NCBI GenBank assembly: GCA_030765605.1 | Contig: JAVCCG010000054.1 | Location: 1 to 20,805, forward strand | Direction of reading: 5' to 3' | Length of the DNA stretch: 20,805 nucleotides | From: Candidatus Alcyoniella australis | GTDB lineage: Bacteria > Lernaellota > Lernaellaia > JAVCCG01 > Alcyoniellaceae | In this document: positions 8,583-15,510 of the stretch, piece after piece | Position numbering within the stretch: the stretch's first letter is position 1 | How the letters are laid out: every line of letters starts with the position of its first letter | Notes under the pieces: generated by a model | Told to the model about the DNA's origin: nothing | Databases searched by the model: none | What the model saw: only the letters and a program-made list of their open reading frames with translations | Translations under genes and position numbers: made by a program

Positions 8583-9704
8583 TCAGGGCTTGGAGCTGTT
8601 GTGCTCGCGCAGCAGTTGCACGACCGCGTCGAAGACCTCGACGTCGAGGATGATGTCGTCGTGCGACAGGCCGGGCGCCATGATGTTCACCGGGTGCGAG
8701 CAGTCGTTGCGGTGGCTTTGGTTGAGGCAGGCCGACTCCGGCGGCGTGACAGTCATATCGACGTTGGAGTAGAACGCGCCCTGCCAATAGACCGTGCCGC
8801 CCTCCTCCACGCCAAAGGGCGTTTCGTCCACGTCGTTGGCCGCAGGGTCGCCGTTGAGCATCCACTGCACGCTGTTGTGGCTGTGCTGCTCGTCGGCGTA
8901 CGAGGGGCACATCTCATCGGCCCCCTCGCCCAACCAGAGGGTCAGGCAGATCGTGCTGCTGCCGTGGCTCGCGCCCGCCAGAGTCACCACGTCGCGCACA
9001 AACGCGTCGCCGCCGTACTGTTGGATCCACAGCCGAGTCGAGATCGCGCCCATGCTGTGGGCCACCACATCGACCTTTTCCGCGTTGGTGCGCGCCAGCA
9101 GCTCAGCCGCGTAGAGACCCAGCTCGTCCCGAGCGTTGGGGATGTTGGAGCCGCCGCTGTCGGAAAAATTGATCGAATAGACGTAGTCCGCGGGATAGCC
9201 CAACTCGATCAGCCGCTGGTACATCACGTCGAAATCAGCGCTGCTGCCCGTGATCCCATGCACCAACAGCACCGGGTCCTCGTCAAAACGATAGTAAAAG
9301 GCGTCGCCCAACACGTCGCTTTGGCCGTCCAAAGTGACGTACACATCGTAGGGCCTGCGCTGCGTGATCTCGACCGCCGGGAACACGGCCCGCGCCTGAT
9401 TGGGCCCCAGCACCTGCACCTCGAGCGCAGACAACGCGCCCACACTGACCTGCATGCCCGCGCTGAAGCCGCGGCCGCTGAGCAGCACCTCGGTCTGCAC
9501 CGAACAGCCGCCGTACGCCGGATCGACCGTTATCAATTCCAGATCTTGAGCCTGGTCATCGTCCCCCGCATCGTCGTCAGCCGCACCGTCGTCAGCCGTG
9601 TCGTCGTCATCGCCATCCTCGCCACAGGCCACGAACAGCAGCAACACGCAGACAATGATAATGGTGAACATTCGCAACGGATGAACCATGCTGCCGCCAA
9701 TCAT
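8583..9704 (-). CDS. Secreted lipase-like alpha/beta hydrolase lipoprotein
   Basis: The 373-residue lipoprotein has a signal ending in the lipobox LFVAC (lipidated Cys27), an Asp/Ala-rich linker (about 29-52), an IPT/TIG-like beta-sandwich (about 55-137), then a hydrolase domain (143-370). The oxyanion-hole motif is PVLLVHGITG (147-152). The nucleophile is Ser217 in AHSMG, the Ala-x-Ser-x-Gly variant common in Bacillus-type lipases. Asp316 (SNVDMTV) and His348 (LSHDDI) complete a plausible triad, as in class-2 lipases and EstA-like esterases. It should cleave ester bonds of lipids at the cell surface. I choose the ATG at 9702-9704 because GGAG lies 5 bases upstream and a promoter lies just ahead; an internal Met at residue 6 is a less likely start. 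DUF2202 and dehydrogenase genes follow on the same strand. Confidence 0.9.
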   Translation of the reverse strand: MIGGSMVHPLRMFTIIIVCVLLLFVACGEDGDDDDTADDGAADDDAGDDDQAQDLELITVDPAYGGCSVQTEVLLSGRGFSAGMQVSVGALSALEVQVLGPNQARAVFPAVEITQRRPYDVYVTLDGQSDVLGDAFYYRFDEDPVLLVHGITGSSADFDVMYQRLIELGYPADYVYSINFSDSGGSNIPNARDELGLYAAELLARTNAEKVDVVAHSMGAISTRLWIQQYGGDAFVRDVVTLAGASHGSSTICLTLWLGEGADEMCPSYADEQHSHNSVQWMLNGDPAANDVDETPFGVEEGGTVYWQGAFYSNVDMTVTPPESACLNQSHRNDCSHPVNIMAPGLSHDDIILDVEVFDAVVQLLREHNSSKP

Positions 9705-9733
9705 TATTTCTCCAGGTTGATTTTCTGTCCCGC

Positions 9734-9762
9734 ATTATCAAGCCGCATAAAACCGGGGTCAA
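9734..9762 (-). promoter_or_regulatory. Sigma-70-type promoter of the lipase gene
   Basis: On the minus strand, TTGACC (9757-9762) and GATAAT (9734-9739) are separated by exactly 17 bases, each matching 5 of 6 consensus positions. The predicted transcript start near 9727 leaves a leader of about 23 bases carrying the GGAG ribosome-binding site of the lipase gene. Confidence 0.7.
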
Positions 9763-9802
9763 GGACGAGCAACGACCATTTCTTTGACCGCTGGTGCTTT
9801 GC

Positions 9803-9925
9803 ACCCTACTGCTGCTGATGATCCATGTCCTGGTCCAAAATCAAGACATTGATCCCTACCTGTCCAACCTCACCTCGGCCAAACAGATCTTCAGCAAAAT
9901 CGAGATACGGTACCAGCACCCGTAG
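9803..9925 (+). pseudogene. Truncated C-terminal reading frame at the island edge
   Basis: An open frame of 40 codons ends at TAG 9923-9925 and reads LLLLMIHVLVQNQDIDPYLS then NLTSAKQIFSKIEIRYQHP. It has protein-like composition but no plausible upstream start, since a TGA closes the frame at 9785-9787. It looks like the 3' end of a gene cut by rearrangement. A transposase tail is a reasonable guess at an island boundary, but I do not recognise the family. Confidence 0.3.
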
Positions 9926-10098
9926 ATTTCTTCCCGCCACTATGCGAGTTGCCCGGCGCATGTTGATAGAGAACCCACCCGATCAATCCCGACCTGTGCA
10001 CTAACTTGTCCTGGTCCATATAGTCCTCCTACGGTCGAATGGTTGCTGGAAAACTCCCTTTTTGACCGAAAAGAGGACTCTCTTCAATTCTTAAAGTG

Positions 10099-10114
10099 CG
10101 TAAATTAGTTTACG
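10099..10114 (-). terminator. Hairpin downstream of the island operon, possible terminator
   Basis: A perfect 6-bp stem CGTAAA/TTTACG with loop TTAG lies about 170 bases past the stop of the APH-like gene. On the minus strand it is followed by CACTTTAAG, only a short T-tract. It is a candidate end of the four-gene transcript, weakly supported. Confidence 0.25.
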
Positions 10115-10286
10115 TTATCTTTCATCAGCCTATACTACCAAACTATCGAGCATGTAAGAATTGTTTGTTTGCAAGGGACGCAGAAAGCTAACCATGGTTT
10201 TCTTGTCTCTTGCGATTGCTTGTTTCCACGAAACGCTTAAGAGTTTTCCGAGTAGGCTTTGGATTATATCCAAATTTACATTACAG

Positions 10287-11279
10287 TCATCTCATACACC
10301 ATTTCGCAAGTTGTTTTGCTAATTGTAGCCGCGGCATTATTTGTTCTTCTTTAAATGAAAAGGAAAGTGCTCGCAGTGGTATCCAACGTAAAGCAGCTGT
10401 AATACGCTTGTTGTCCATCGCGAGTCCGTTAAGCTCACTTCTTTTTCTGTATTTTTCAAGAAATGATAATAAAAGATACTCGTCCACCTTGCCGCCATTC
10501 CAATCAGCACCAGCAAAAGAAAGTGCTGCTATAGCTGTATCTACTTCTGATGGACCAAGCTGTATACAGTCGAAGTCAAGAACAGCTAATTTACGGTCTT
10601 CAGTTATCAATACATTCGATGGCTTAAAATCTCCATGCAGCAGTTTCAACGAAGTCTTTTCGATAAGCATAGGATAATCTTGTAGTAACTTATTTGCCAA
10701 ATCCTCTCCTTCGGTAAATTGTCTGAGCATTTTCATATCTACGCCAGCATCACGCAATCGGGATTGTGCTTCTTTCCAGATGGCTTTGCTTTGATCGTAC
10801 CAATCCACTGGCATGATTGTAGGACGAAATTGTCTCGGAGAATTAATATACTTTGCAATAATTGTTTGGTAATCTGTACGGTGGAAATTTTCAAGCCACG
10901 CTGCACATTTGGAAATATCTCTACTCGTAGGTACGTGTCCAACAATCCAAGGATAAAGTATAATACGGTAACCAAAGCTGCATAATACTAATTCGCCCTT
11001 TTTATTTAGAAGCGGAGGAACTACAGCGCGATTGCCTGAGTTATATAGATCTCGTTGGATATTGGCGATCAACTCCGGGGCGACACGTTCTTCCTCCCGA
11101 TCAGCTGGATTATATACTTTAACAGCGGCGTGGATACCCGGTCCCCAAGCTTCAAATATTGCATTCCAACTTATAATATCTAGTAAGTGAATCGCTGTTA
11201 CACCGAATTGTGCATTTAATGTTGGAAGTAATTGTTTCACTTCGGCCAAGAGACGACTTCGCCAATCACGTGGCCTCAT
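10287..11279 (-). CDS. APH/choline-kinase-like small-molecule kinase
   Basis: The 330-residue protein has the aminoglycoside-phosphotransferase (protein-kinase-like) fold. The N-lobe Lys is probably K54 (AAVKVYN). The catalytic loop is HGDFKPSNVL (His215, Asp217, Asn222) and the metal-binding motif is LDFD (Asp235), so the core is intact. This superfamily phosphorylates hydroxyls of small molecules such as aminoglycosides, choline, homoserine or sugars; the substrate here cannot be read from sequence. The ATG at 11277-11279 overlaps the TGA of the upstream nucleotidyltransferase-dehydrogenase gene by four bases, and no strong ribosome-binding site is seen, so translation is probably by coupling. 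It is the last gene of the island operon. Its AT-rich codon use contrasts with the flanking chromosome. The position, next to a nucleotidyltransferase and a dehydrogenase, suggests it modifies a product of the same pathway rather than conferring antibiotic resistance. Confidence 0.85.
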   Translation of the reverse strand: MRPRDWRSRLLAEVKQLLPTLNAQFGVTAIHLLDIISWNAIFEAWGPGIHAAVKVYNPADREEERVAPELIANIQRDLYNSGNRAVVPPLLNKKGELVLCSFGYRIILYPWIVGHVPTSRDISKCAAWLENFHRTDYQTIIAKYINSPRQFRPTIMPVDWYDQSKAIWKEAQSRLRDAGVDMKMLRQFTEGEDLANKLLQDYPMLIEKTSLKLLHGDFKPSNVLITEDRKLAVLDFDCIQLGPSEVDTAIAALSFAGADWNGGKVDEYLLLSFLEKYRKRSELNGLAMDNKRITAALRWIPLRALSFSFKEEQIMPRLQLAKQLAKWCMR

Positions 11280-13024
11280 GTTGGATTGTCCAAGGGAGGT
11301 AGAGGAGGCGATCCTACTAGAATATGCACACCATATTTTTTCTCAAACCACCGAATTGTTTCTGTGACATCGGAATTGCCCATTCCTTCTTTTATTAACT
11401 CAGCCTGACGCATATAAACAGTTCGACTGAAATCGAGCTCTACTCCAACGCTAGTAGCGAGTTCTAATAGAAGTTGCTGATCCTTAGCGGCTGTTGCTAA
11501 TGTTACATTAGTCTGCCATTGCTGTCTAAGTACACCATTGGCGTATAAATCAGTCAAAATACGTGAAGCAGCCATTCCATTCGCAAGACAACCATATATT
11601 GCGTCAGAATCAAGACCTAATCGCTTTGCCAAACAAAAAGCTTCCGAGAACGCCTGGACTTGAATCTCGCCAACCATATTGTGGATTAACTTAGCCATGC
11701 TTCCATGTCCGGACGGTCCTACATGGAAGATTTCTCTAGCAAAGCAATCTAGGAGAGGGCGCACAACCTTGTAATCTTCAGTCGATCCACCAACCATTAC
11801 TGTTAGCGTTCCTGCCGAAGCTCCCCAAATTCCTCCACTCACTGGAGCATCAATAAAACCGTGTCCCAACTCCCTACATTTGCTGGAAGCCTGAACAACA
11901 CGTACTGGATCGTTTGTCGACAAGTCAACTAATATATGCCTTGGACATTCAGGTTTGATTATTTGTTCAAGAACTAACTCGATAATTTCTGGTGCTGGAA
12001 GAGATAAAAGAATGATTCTGCAGTGTTCCCAGATACCTTCTAGATTGTCCCTAGTCGCACCTAATCTAACAGCAGACTCACTTCGACGATCATCAAGATC
12101 AGCCACATATAATTCATACCCAGCTGCCAGAAGATGTCGAACGAGCCTTCCCCCCATTCTTCCTGCCCCAATGAGCCCAACCGATTGCTTTCGATCGCAG
12201 GGCATACCGTCTAATTCATTTATTACATTTATAAGTTGACCTCGCAAATAATCGGAGAGGTCCTCTTGTACCTTTGCTAGGGCCAACCGCCCCACTCGAA
12301 TTGCAGCTTGTGTGACCGTTTTCAGATCTATATCCGCGAGTGTAGAAGCTAATTCCGAGTGCTCTGTTGCGGTTAAATGTTTTTCAAGCCCTCTCTCTGG
12401 ACGAGAATAATGATGGTCTATGTGTGTTTTTTTATCGCGTATTATTCCCATTAAATCTCGTCGCGCCCTCGATAAGTATTCATGAGCATTCCATCGGTCA
12501 CAATTTCGTATGCTCTTGCGCAGTTTAACCAGATTCATAAGCAAAGAACTCGATCGTAGTTCTGGAGAAGAAGTGAAATTGCGAGGCTGTAGACTATTTA
12601 CTATTATTTCTTTATTAATATCAGAACTTACCCAAACAATCCAATATGTTGGCCCAATATTAAGTTCGGTTAACATCTCTGGTTTAGCTAAACCCACATC
12701 GACCGCGAAGCGACATCCATGGAAAAATAGAATAGTTATCAAGCGCCCAAACCAACGTAAATATCCATGCACATGAACATGCATTGGTGTGTCCATATAC
12801 GAAATGTCTTCCAATAAATTACGCTCAGCATTTTCTGGATCTGCAACAATCGCCCATAAATCCACATCCGATCCTCTTTCAACTCCGCCAAACACTGAGG
12901 AGCCACCCCAGACAAGGCATTGGATATCATCAAGCGCCAATACTTTTCTTAATATGTCATCAAGTATCTTGCGTTCCTCGAATCGAAGCTTCTCATAACC
13001 CGGAGGTAAAATTAAACCCATCAT
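11276..13024 (-). CDS. Fusion of a Pol-beta-type nucleotidyltransferase and a 3-hydroxyisobutyrate-dehydrogenase-like enzyme
   Basis: The 582-residue protein joins two enzymes. The N-terminal domain (about 10-115) is a Pol-beta-superfamily nucleotidyltransferase: GGSSVFGG (40-47), the metal-binding pair D53 and D55 (GSDVDLW), and a third Asp109 in RFAVDVG. Residues about 150-275 are helical. The C-terminal part (281-565) is a beta-hydroxyacid dehydrogenase: dinucleotide-binding GLIGAGRMGG (283-292), DAPVSGG (392-398), and the catalytic Lys445 with Asn449 in GSMAKLIHN. Both sites look complete. I take the ATG at 13022-13024, 5 bases after GGGAG; the ATG at 13034-13036 lacks such a site. The gene overlaps the end of the glycosyltransferase gene by 32 bases and the kinase start by 4. 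The domain pair suggests oxidation or reduction of a small hydroxyacid coupled to nucleotidyl transfer. I know of no named family with this architecture. Confidence 0.88.
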   Translation of the reverse strand: MMGLILPPGYEKLRFEERKILDDILRKVLALDDIQCLVWGGSSVFGGVERGSDVDLWAIVADPENAERNLLEDISYMDTPMHVHVHGYLRWFGRLITILFFHGCRFAVDVGLAKPEMLTELNIGPTYWIVWVSSDINKEIIVNSLQPRNFTSSPELRSSSLLMNLVKLRKSIRNCDRWNAHEYLSRARRDLMGIIRDKKTHIDHHYSRPERGLEKHLTATEHSELASTLADIDLKTVTQAAIRVGRLALAKVQEDLSDYLRGQLINVINELDGMPCDRKQSVGLIGAGRMGGRLVRHLLAAGYELYVADLDDRRSESAVRLGATRDNLEGIWEHCRIILLSLPAPEIIELVLEQIIKPECPRHILVDLSTNDPVRVVQASSKCRELGHGFIDAPVSGGIWGASAGTLTVMVGGSTEDYKVVRPLLDCFAREIFHVGPSGHGSMAKLIHNMVGEIQVQAFSEAFCLAKRLGLDSDAIYGCLANGMAASRILTDLYANGVLRQQWQTNVTLATAAKDQQLLLELATSVGVELDFSRTVYMRQAELIKEGMGNSDVTETIRWFEKKYGVHILVGSPPLPPLDNPT

Positions 13025-13778
13025 TCTCGCTCCCATTGAGAGGTGGCAATATCGATAAATCTATTTCCTTGACGATGCGATTCCCATGAGGATACTGAGT
13101 TAATTTCGCACTTTTCTCTGGATTCGTCAAACCCAATATGGTTGCCGCAACTTCTAATGCGGACGCACCAATATCGTAAACATGCCTATGCTTGTGGCAT
13201 TTTACGCCTAGTTCCACCTCTTCAATGCGACCGTATCGTGTACATTCAATGAGTATACCTAGATCTACAGAAAAACCTGGTGTAAAATGGATCTTTCGAG
13301 CAAGTTCATATCTAAGGGCAAATTCACCGGAAAGTGGATCGCGGATTTTAGACAATGAGGGCATAAATAATGTGAGTAAAGGACGAGCGCAAATTTCTGT
13401 CAGTCGTCCTGGTCCTGTATCAGGTAGATTAGGCTCTCTTTTATAATATCCCTTTACAAGAGAAACATCAGGCTTAAGCTTCATAAGTAATCTAGCGGCA
13501 ATATTGGTCGGGGGGCATTGCAAATCTCCATCTATAAAAATTAGGTTCTCCCCCCGCGCAACGTTTACGCCAGCACGAATCGCATAGTGCTTGCCTAATC
13601 GATTAACTGGAAAAACACAAGCGCCACATTTTCCAGCAATCCGTCCTGTATCATCCGTTGAACACGAATCGATGACGATTACCTCTTCAACATCATTTCT
13701 AACAGCATTGATAACACCGGCGATCGTCATTTCTTCATTATGAGCACAAATAATTGCTGAGTTTTTAACAGCAGTCAT
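12993..13778 (-). CDS. Family-2-type glycosyltransferase resembling glucosyl-3-phosphoglycerate synthase
   Basis: The 261-residue cytoplasmic enzyme has a GT-A fold: CAHNEE (11-16), VIDSCSTDDT (35-44), and the DxD-type metal site FIDGDLQ (D83, D85). The second half resembles GpgS-type (GT81) enzymes: DPLSGEFALR (147-156), a GFSVDLGILIE segment (168-178) and a His-rich KCHKHRH (193-199). GpgS transfers glucose from a nucleotide sugar to 3-phosphoglycerate. That acceptor is only a hypothesis here, because the generic dolichol-phosphate-mannose-synthase-like GT2 group is an alternative. No transmembrane segment is seen. The ATG at 13776-13778 overlaps the TGA of the SEFIR-FGE gene by four bases and is preceded by GAGGAG. 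The 3' end overlaps the next gene by 32 bases, so the protein is made in step with its neighbours. Confidence 0.85.
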   Translation of the reverse strand: MTAVKNSAIICAHNEEMTIAGVINAVRNDVEEVIVIDSCSTDDTGRIAGKCGACVFPVNRLGKHYAIRAGVNVARGENLIFIDGDLQCPPTNIAARLLMKLKPDVSLVKGYYKREPNLPDTGPGRLTEICARPLLTLFMPSLSKIRDPLSGEFALRYELARKIHFTPGFSVDLGILIECTRYGRIEEVELGVKCHKHRHVYDIGASALEVAATILGLTNPEKSAKLTQYPHGNRIVKEIDLSILPPLNGSENDGFNFTSGL

Positions 13779-15094
13779 AACGCCTCCTCATCTATCGCTG
13801 CACGGATACCTGAACTTCCCCATGTACTCTTTTTAGATCGACGATCTCGATAACGTGAACGGATTTCGTTTGCTAACCTTTTAAACGACCCCCCTCGCAA
13901 TGCACATAATTCATTACTGAGTGAACCGATAGGGTTGTCGATCCTTCCCGGTGCATATTCTCGAGTGTCATCTGCACACCATTCGAGAACATTGCCAGCC
14001 ATATCGAGTATGTTTTCAGGTGTTGCCCCCCGAAAGTGTTGAGATACAGGGGTGGTACCTGGTCGGTTCGCTCCGAAGTTTGCGTATTCAAATGTTGGCA
14101 ACTCATTACCCCACGGGAAAAGCCGATTTTCCAAACCCACTGCAACACGCTCCCATTCTGCTTCCGTTGGAAATCTAAGCCCAGCCCAATTTAAATATTC
14201 ATTGGCATCGTACCAACTTACACCAATAACGGGGTGTTCATCACCATTAAAGCATACATCATCAAGCCTCTGCGGCAACTCGTATCCAGTATCTTGGCAG
14301 AATAATTTATACTGTTTGTTTGTAATAGGTGTCCTCGCGAACCAAAAACCATCAATAGAGGCCGTATGTGGTATTGATTCATCTGGAATACGTTCGTTTG
14401 GCTTCCAATTGCCTGATCGTAATTGTCCCAACGAACTTCCTAATTGCACAGAACTTGTAGATATATAAACAAAGACCGTGCCATCCTTTATATTTTTCCT
14501 CAGAAGCCCTGCTTCTGGGTATATTGTTTTATCCCAAGTCGTCGGCAAGGCGACACTAGACTTATCCACCATCAGGGGCTTAATCTCCGTATCTTCACGA
14601 AGCCCTGGCGGTGTATTCCCCATAGACGGTAATGTCGGTCCTACAACCAAATCGATAAGCAGCTGTCGATAATTATCTTCGAATGTTTTTGGACTAGAAA
14701 GGTCATGAAAAGGCCATCCAATCAGAAAATCAGGTGCAGATAGCCTCCAACCCCCCCTTGTCAAAGCAGCAATTAGTTTATTGCGACAATTCGTACTGAA
14801 AATCTCTGAACTAATTAGCATAGACTCCCATCCTACACCAGTAACTCTTTCTCCATCTTCCATATCATGAACTTTTTTACGGTAGGCCGGAGAACAGAGG
14901 ACCAGAACTTTGTCAGCATTACGAACCTCTCTCTGCATAAATTCTGTAATGGTACTTCCTTGTAGATTCCAAGCATCTATTCTTGCGTCAATACCGTCCT
15001 GGCGAAGACGGGCGGCCAATTGTCTAACCCAAATTAAATATTCTTTGTCTTTCTCATAAGCATAGGAAATAAAAGTTCGAATTGGATTATCCAT
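13775..15094 (-). CDS. SEFIR domain fused to an FGE/sulfatase-modifying-factor fold without catalytic cysteines
   Basis: The 439-residue protein starts with a SEFIR (TIR-like) domain (about 5-150): FISYAYEKD (box 1), ARIDAWNLQGS (37-47), VLVLCSPAYRK (63-73) and GWESMLISSE (88-97). Residues 205-434 form an FGE-sulfatase/C-type-lectin-like domain: PVIGVSWYDANEYLNW, LRFPTEAEWE, FPWGNE, ILDMAGNVLEW and LRGGSF. True formylglycine-generating enzymes need two Cys just after the RGGS motif; here that stretch (400-433) is Arg/Ser-rich with none, so this is probably a binding module rather than an oxidase. SEFIR and TIR domains in bacteria act in immunity, some by consuming NAD; whether this one does is untested. 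The start ATG at 15092-15094 has GGA 5 bases upstream. It is the first gene of the island operon and overlaps the glycosyltransferase start by four bases. Confidence 0.88.
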   Translation of the reverse strand: MDNPIRTFISYAYEKDKEYLIWVRQLAARLRQDGIDARIDAWNLQGSTITEFMQREVRNADKVLVLCSPAYRKKVHDMEDGERVTGVGWESMLISSEIFSTNCRNKLIAALTRGGWRLSAPDFLIGWPFHDLSSPKTFEDNYRQLLIDLVVGPTLPSMGNTPPGLREDTEIKPLMVDKSSVALPTTWDKTIYPEAGLLRKNIKDGTVFVYISTSSVQLGSSLGQLRSGNWKPNERIPDESIPHTASIDGFWFARTPITNKQYKLFCQDTGYELPQRLDDVCFNGDEHPVIGVSWYDANEYLNWAGLRFPTEAEWERVAVGLENRLFPWGNELPTFEYANFGANRPGTTPVSQHFRGATPENILDMAGNVLEWCADDTREYAPGRIDNPIGSLSNELCALRGGSFKRLANEIRSRYRDRRSKKSTWGSSGIRAAIDEEAL

Positions 15095-15107
15095 AGCCGT
15101 CCATCCT

Positions 15108-15117
15108 TACTTAAGTA
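15108..15117. promoter_or_regulatory. Palindrome in the leader of the island operon
   Basis: TACTTAAGTA is a perfect 10-base palindrome lying between the predicted transcript start (near 15132) and the SEFIR-FGE start codon. It could be a small operator, but a palindrome this short in AT-rich DNA may be chance. Confidence 0.25.
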
Positions 15118-15138
15118 CTATAACATACCCATTTAGTA

Positions 15139-15168
15139 TTTATATTCAAATTGTTTTACTTTTGTCAA
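15139..15168 (-). promoter_or_regulatory. Near-consensus sigma-70-type promoter of the four-gene island operon
   Basis: On the minus strand a perfect TTGACA (15163-15168) is followed after 18 bases by TATAAA (15139-15144), 5 of 6 to consensus, in an A/T-rich context. The predicted start near 15132 gives a leader of about 38 bases before the SEFIR-FGE gene. No other convincing promoter is seen inside the operon, so all four genes are probably read from here. Confidence 0.75.
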
Positions 15169-15230
15169 CCTTTTTTATTTTTAAATCAATTATTACCGTC
15201 CCAGAATCTGTGAGTAGAGGCAGAATGGAC

Positions 15231-15294
15231 ATGAGCTCCCCATTCTGGTTTCTAGTTTTGTACACTCCAAAGAAACCATTTGAAAGGAGCTCAT
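15231..15294. repeat. 9-bp inverted repeat at the right side of the island operon
   Basis: ATGAGCTCC (15231-15239) and GGAGCTCAT (15286-15294) are perfect inverted copies separated by 46 bases. The right arm contains the ribosome-binding site of the small ORF that follows, so pairing in mRNA would hide that site. It could also be an end of an eroded mobile element. Confidence 0.45.
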
Positions 15295-15297
15295 GCC

Positions 15298-15510
15298 ATG
15301 GAGTCGAGTATAGCACTGGAGGTTGCGTGTGCGTGGTCAGAAGACGGGTTTTCGCTGGACGAGCTGGTTTTGCAAAACGAAGCGGTTGTCCGAGGAGAAG
15401 AGGTTTCCGGGACTGTTGTCGCTAGTGCTGACGCTGGTGGACGAGGTTTTCTCTGCCTTGGTCTTGTGCACGGCGAGGGAAGATGGCGTCCTGCGGCCTG
15501 CTGCGGGTGA
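15298..15510 (+). CDS. Small hypothetical protein, possibly truncated
   Basis: The 70-residue frame starts at an ATG with AAGGAG 8 bases upstream, a strong ribosome-binding site. It reads MESSIALEVACAWSEDGFSL then DELVLQNEAVVRGEEVSGTV, is acidic and GC-richer than the DNA on both sides, and has no signal peptide or known motif. The abrupt RWRPAACCG end suggests the 5' part of a longer gene cut off by rearrangement. A transposase or accessory gene fragment is possible. Other frames over the same stretch are also open, so coding is not certain. Confidence 0.4.
   Translation: MESSIALEVACAWSEDGFSLDELVLQNEAVVRGEEVSGTVVASADAGGRGFLCLGLVHGEGRWRPAACCG

Larger units (their letters stand above)
9705..10286. 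other. Left junction of the AT-rich island, without an intact gene
   Basis: These 582 bases run from high-GC DNA into AT-rich DNA. They hold the lipase promoter, the truncated reading frame at 9803-9925, a 12-base direct repeat (TGTCCTGGTCCA at 9826-9837 and 10007-10018), a hairpin AAGAG-GACT-CTCTT (10071-10084) and a hairpin at 10099-10114. I see no tRNA and no intact insertion sequence. Confidence 0.5.

Noticed and set aside
10287-11279. Aminoglycoside-resistance gene
   Set aside because: The fold and catalytic motifs match the APH superfamily broadly, but nothing indicates drug specificity, and the operon context fits a biosynthetic or signalling role better.
13775-13900. Diversity-generating retroelement target (variable C-terminus of an FGE-fold protein)
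   Set aside because: Such proteins are known targets, but the codons over the terminal RGGSF...GIRAA segment show no excess of AAC/AAT-type variable sites, no near-copy of this segment is seen elsewhere in the window, and no reverse transcriptase gene is present.
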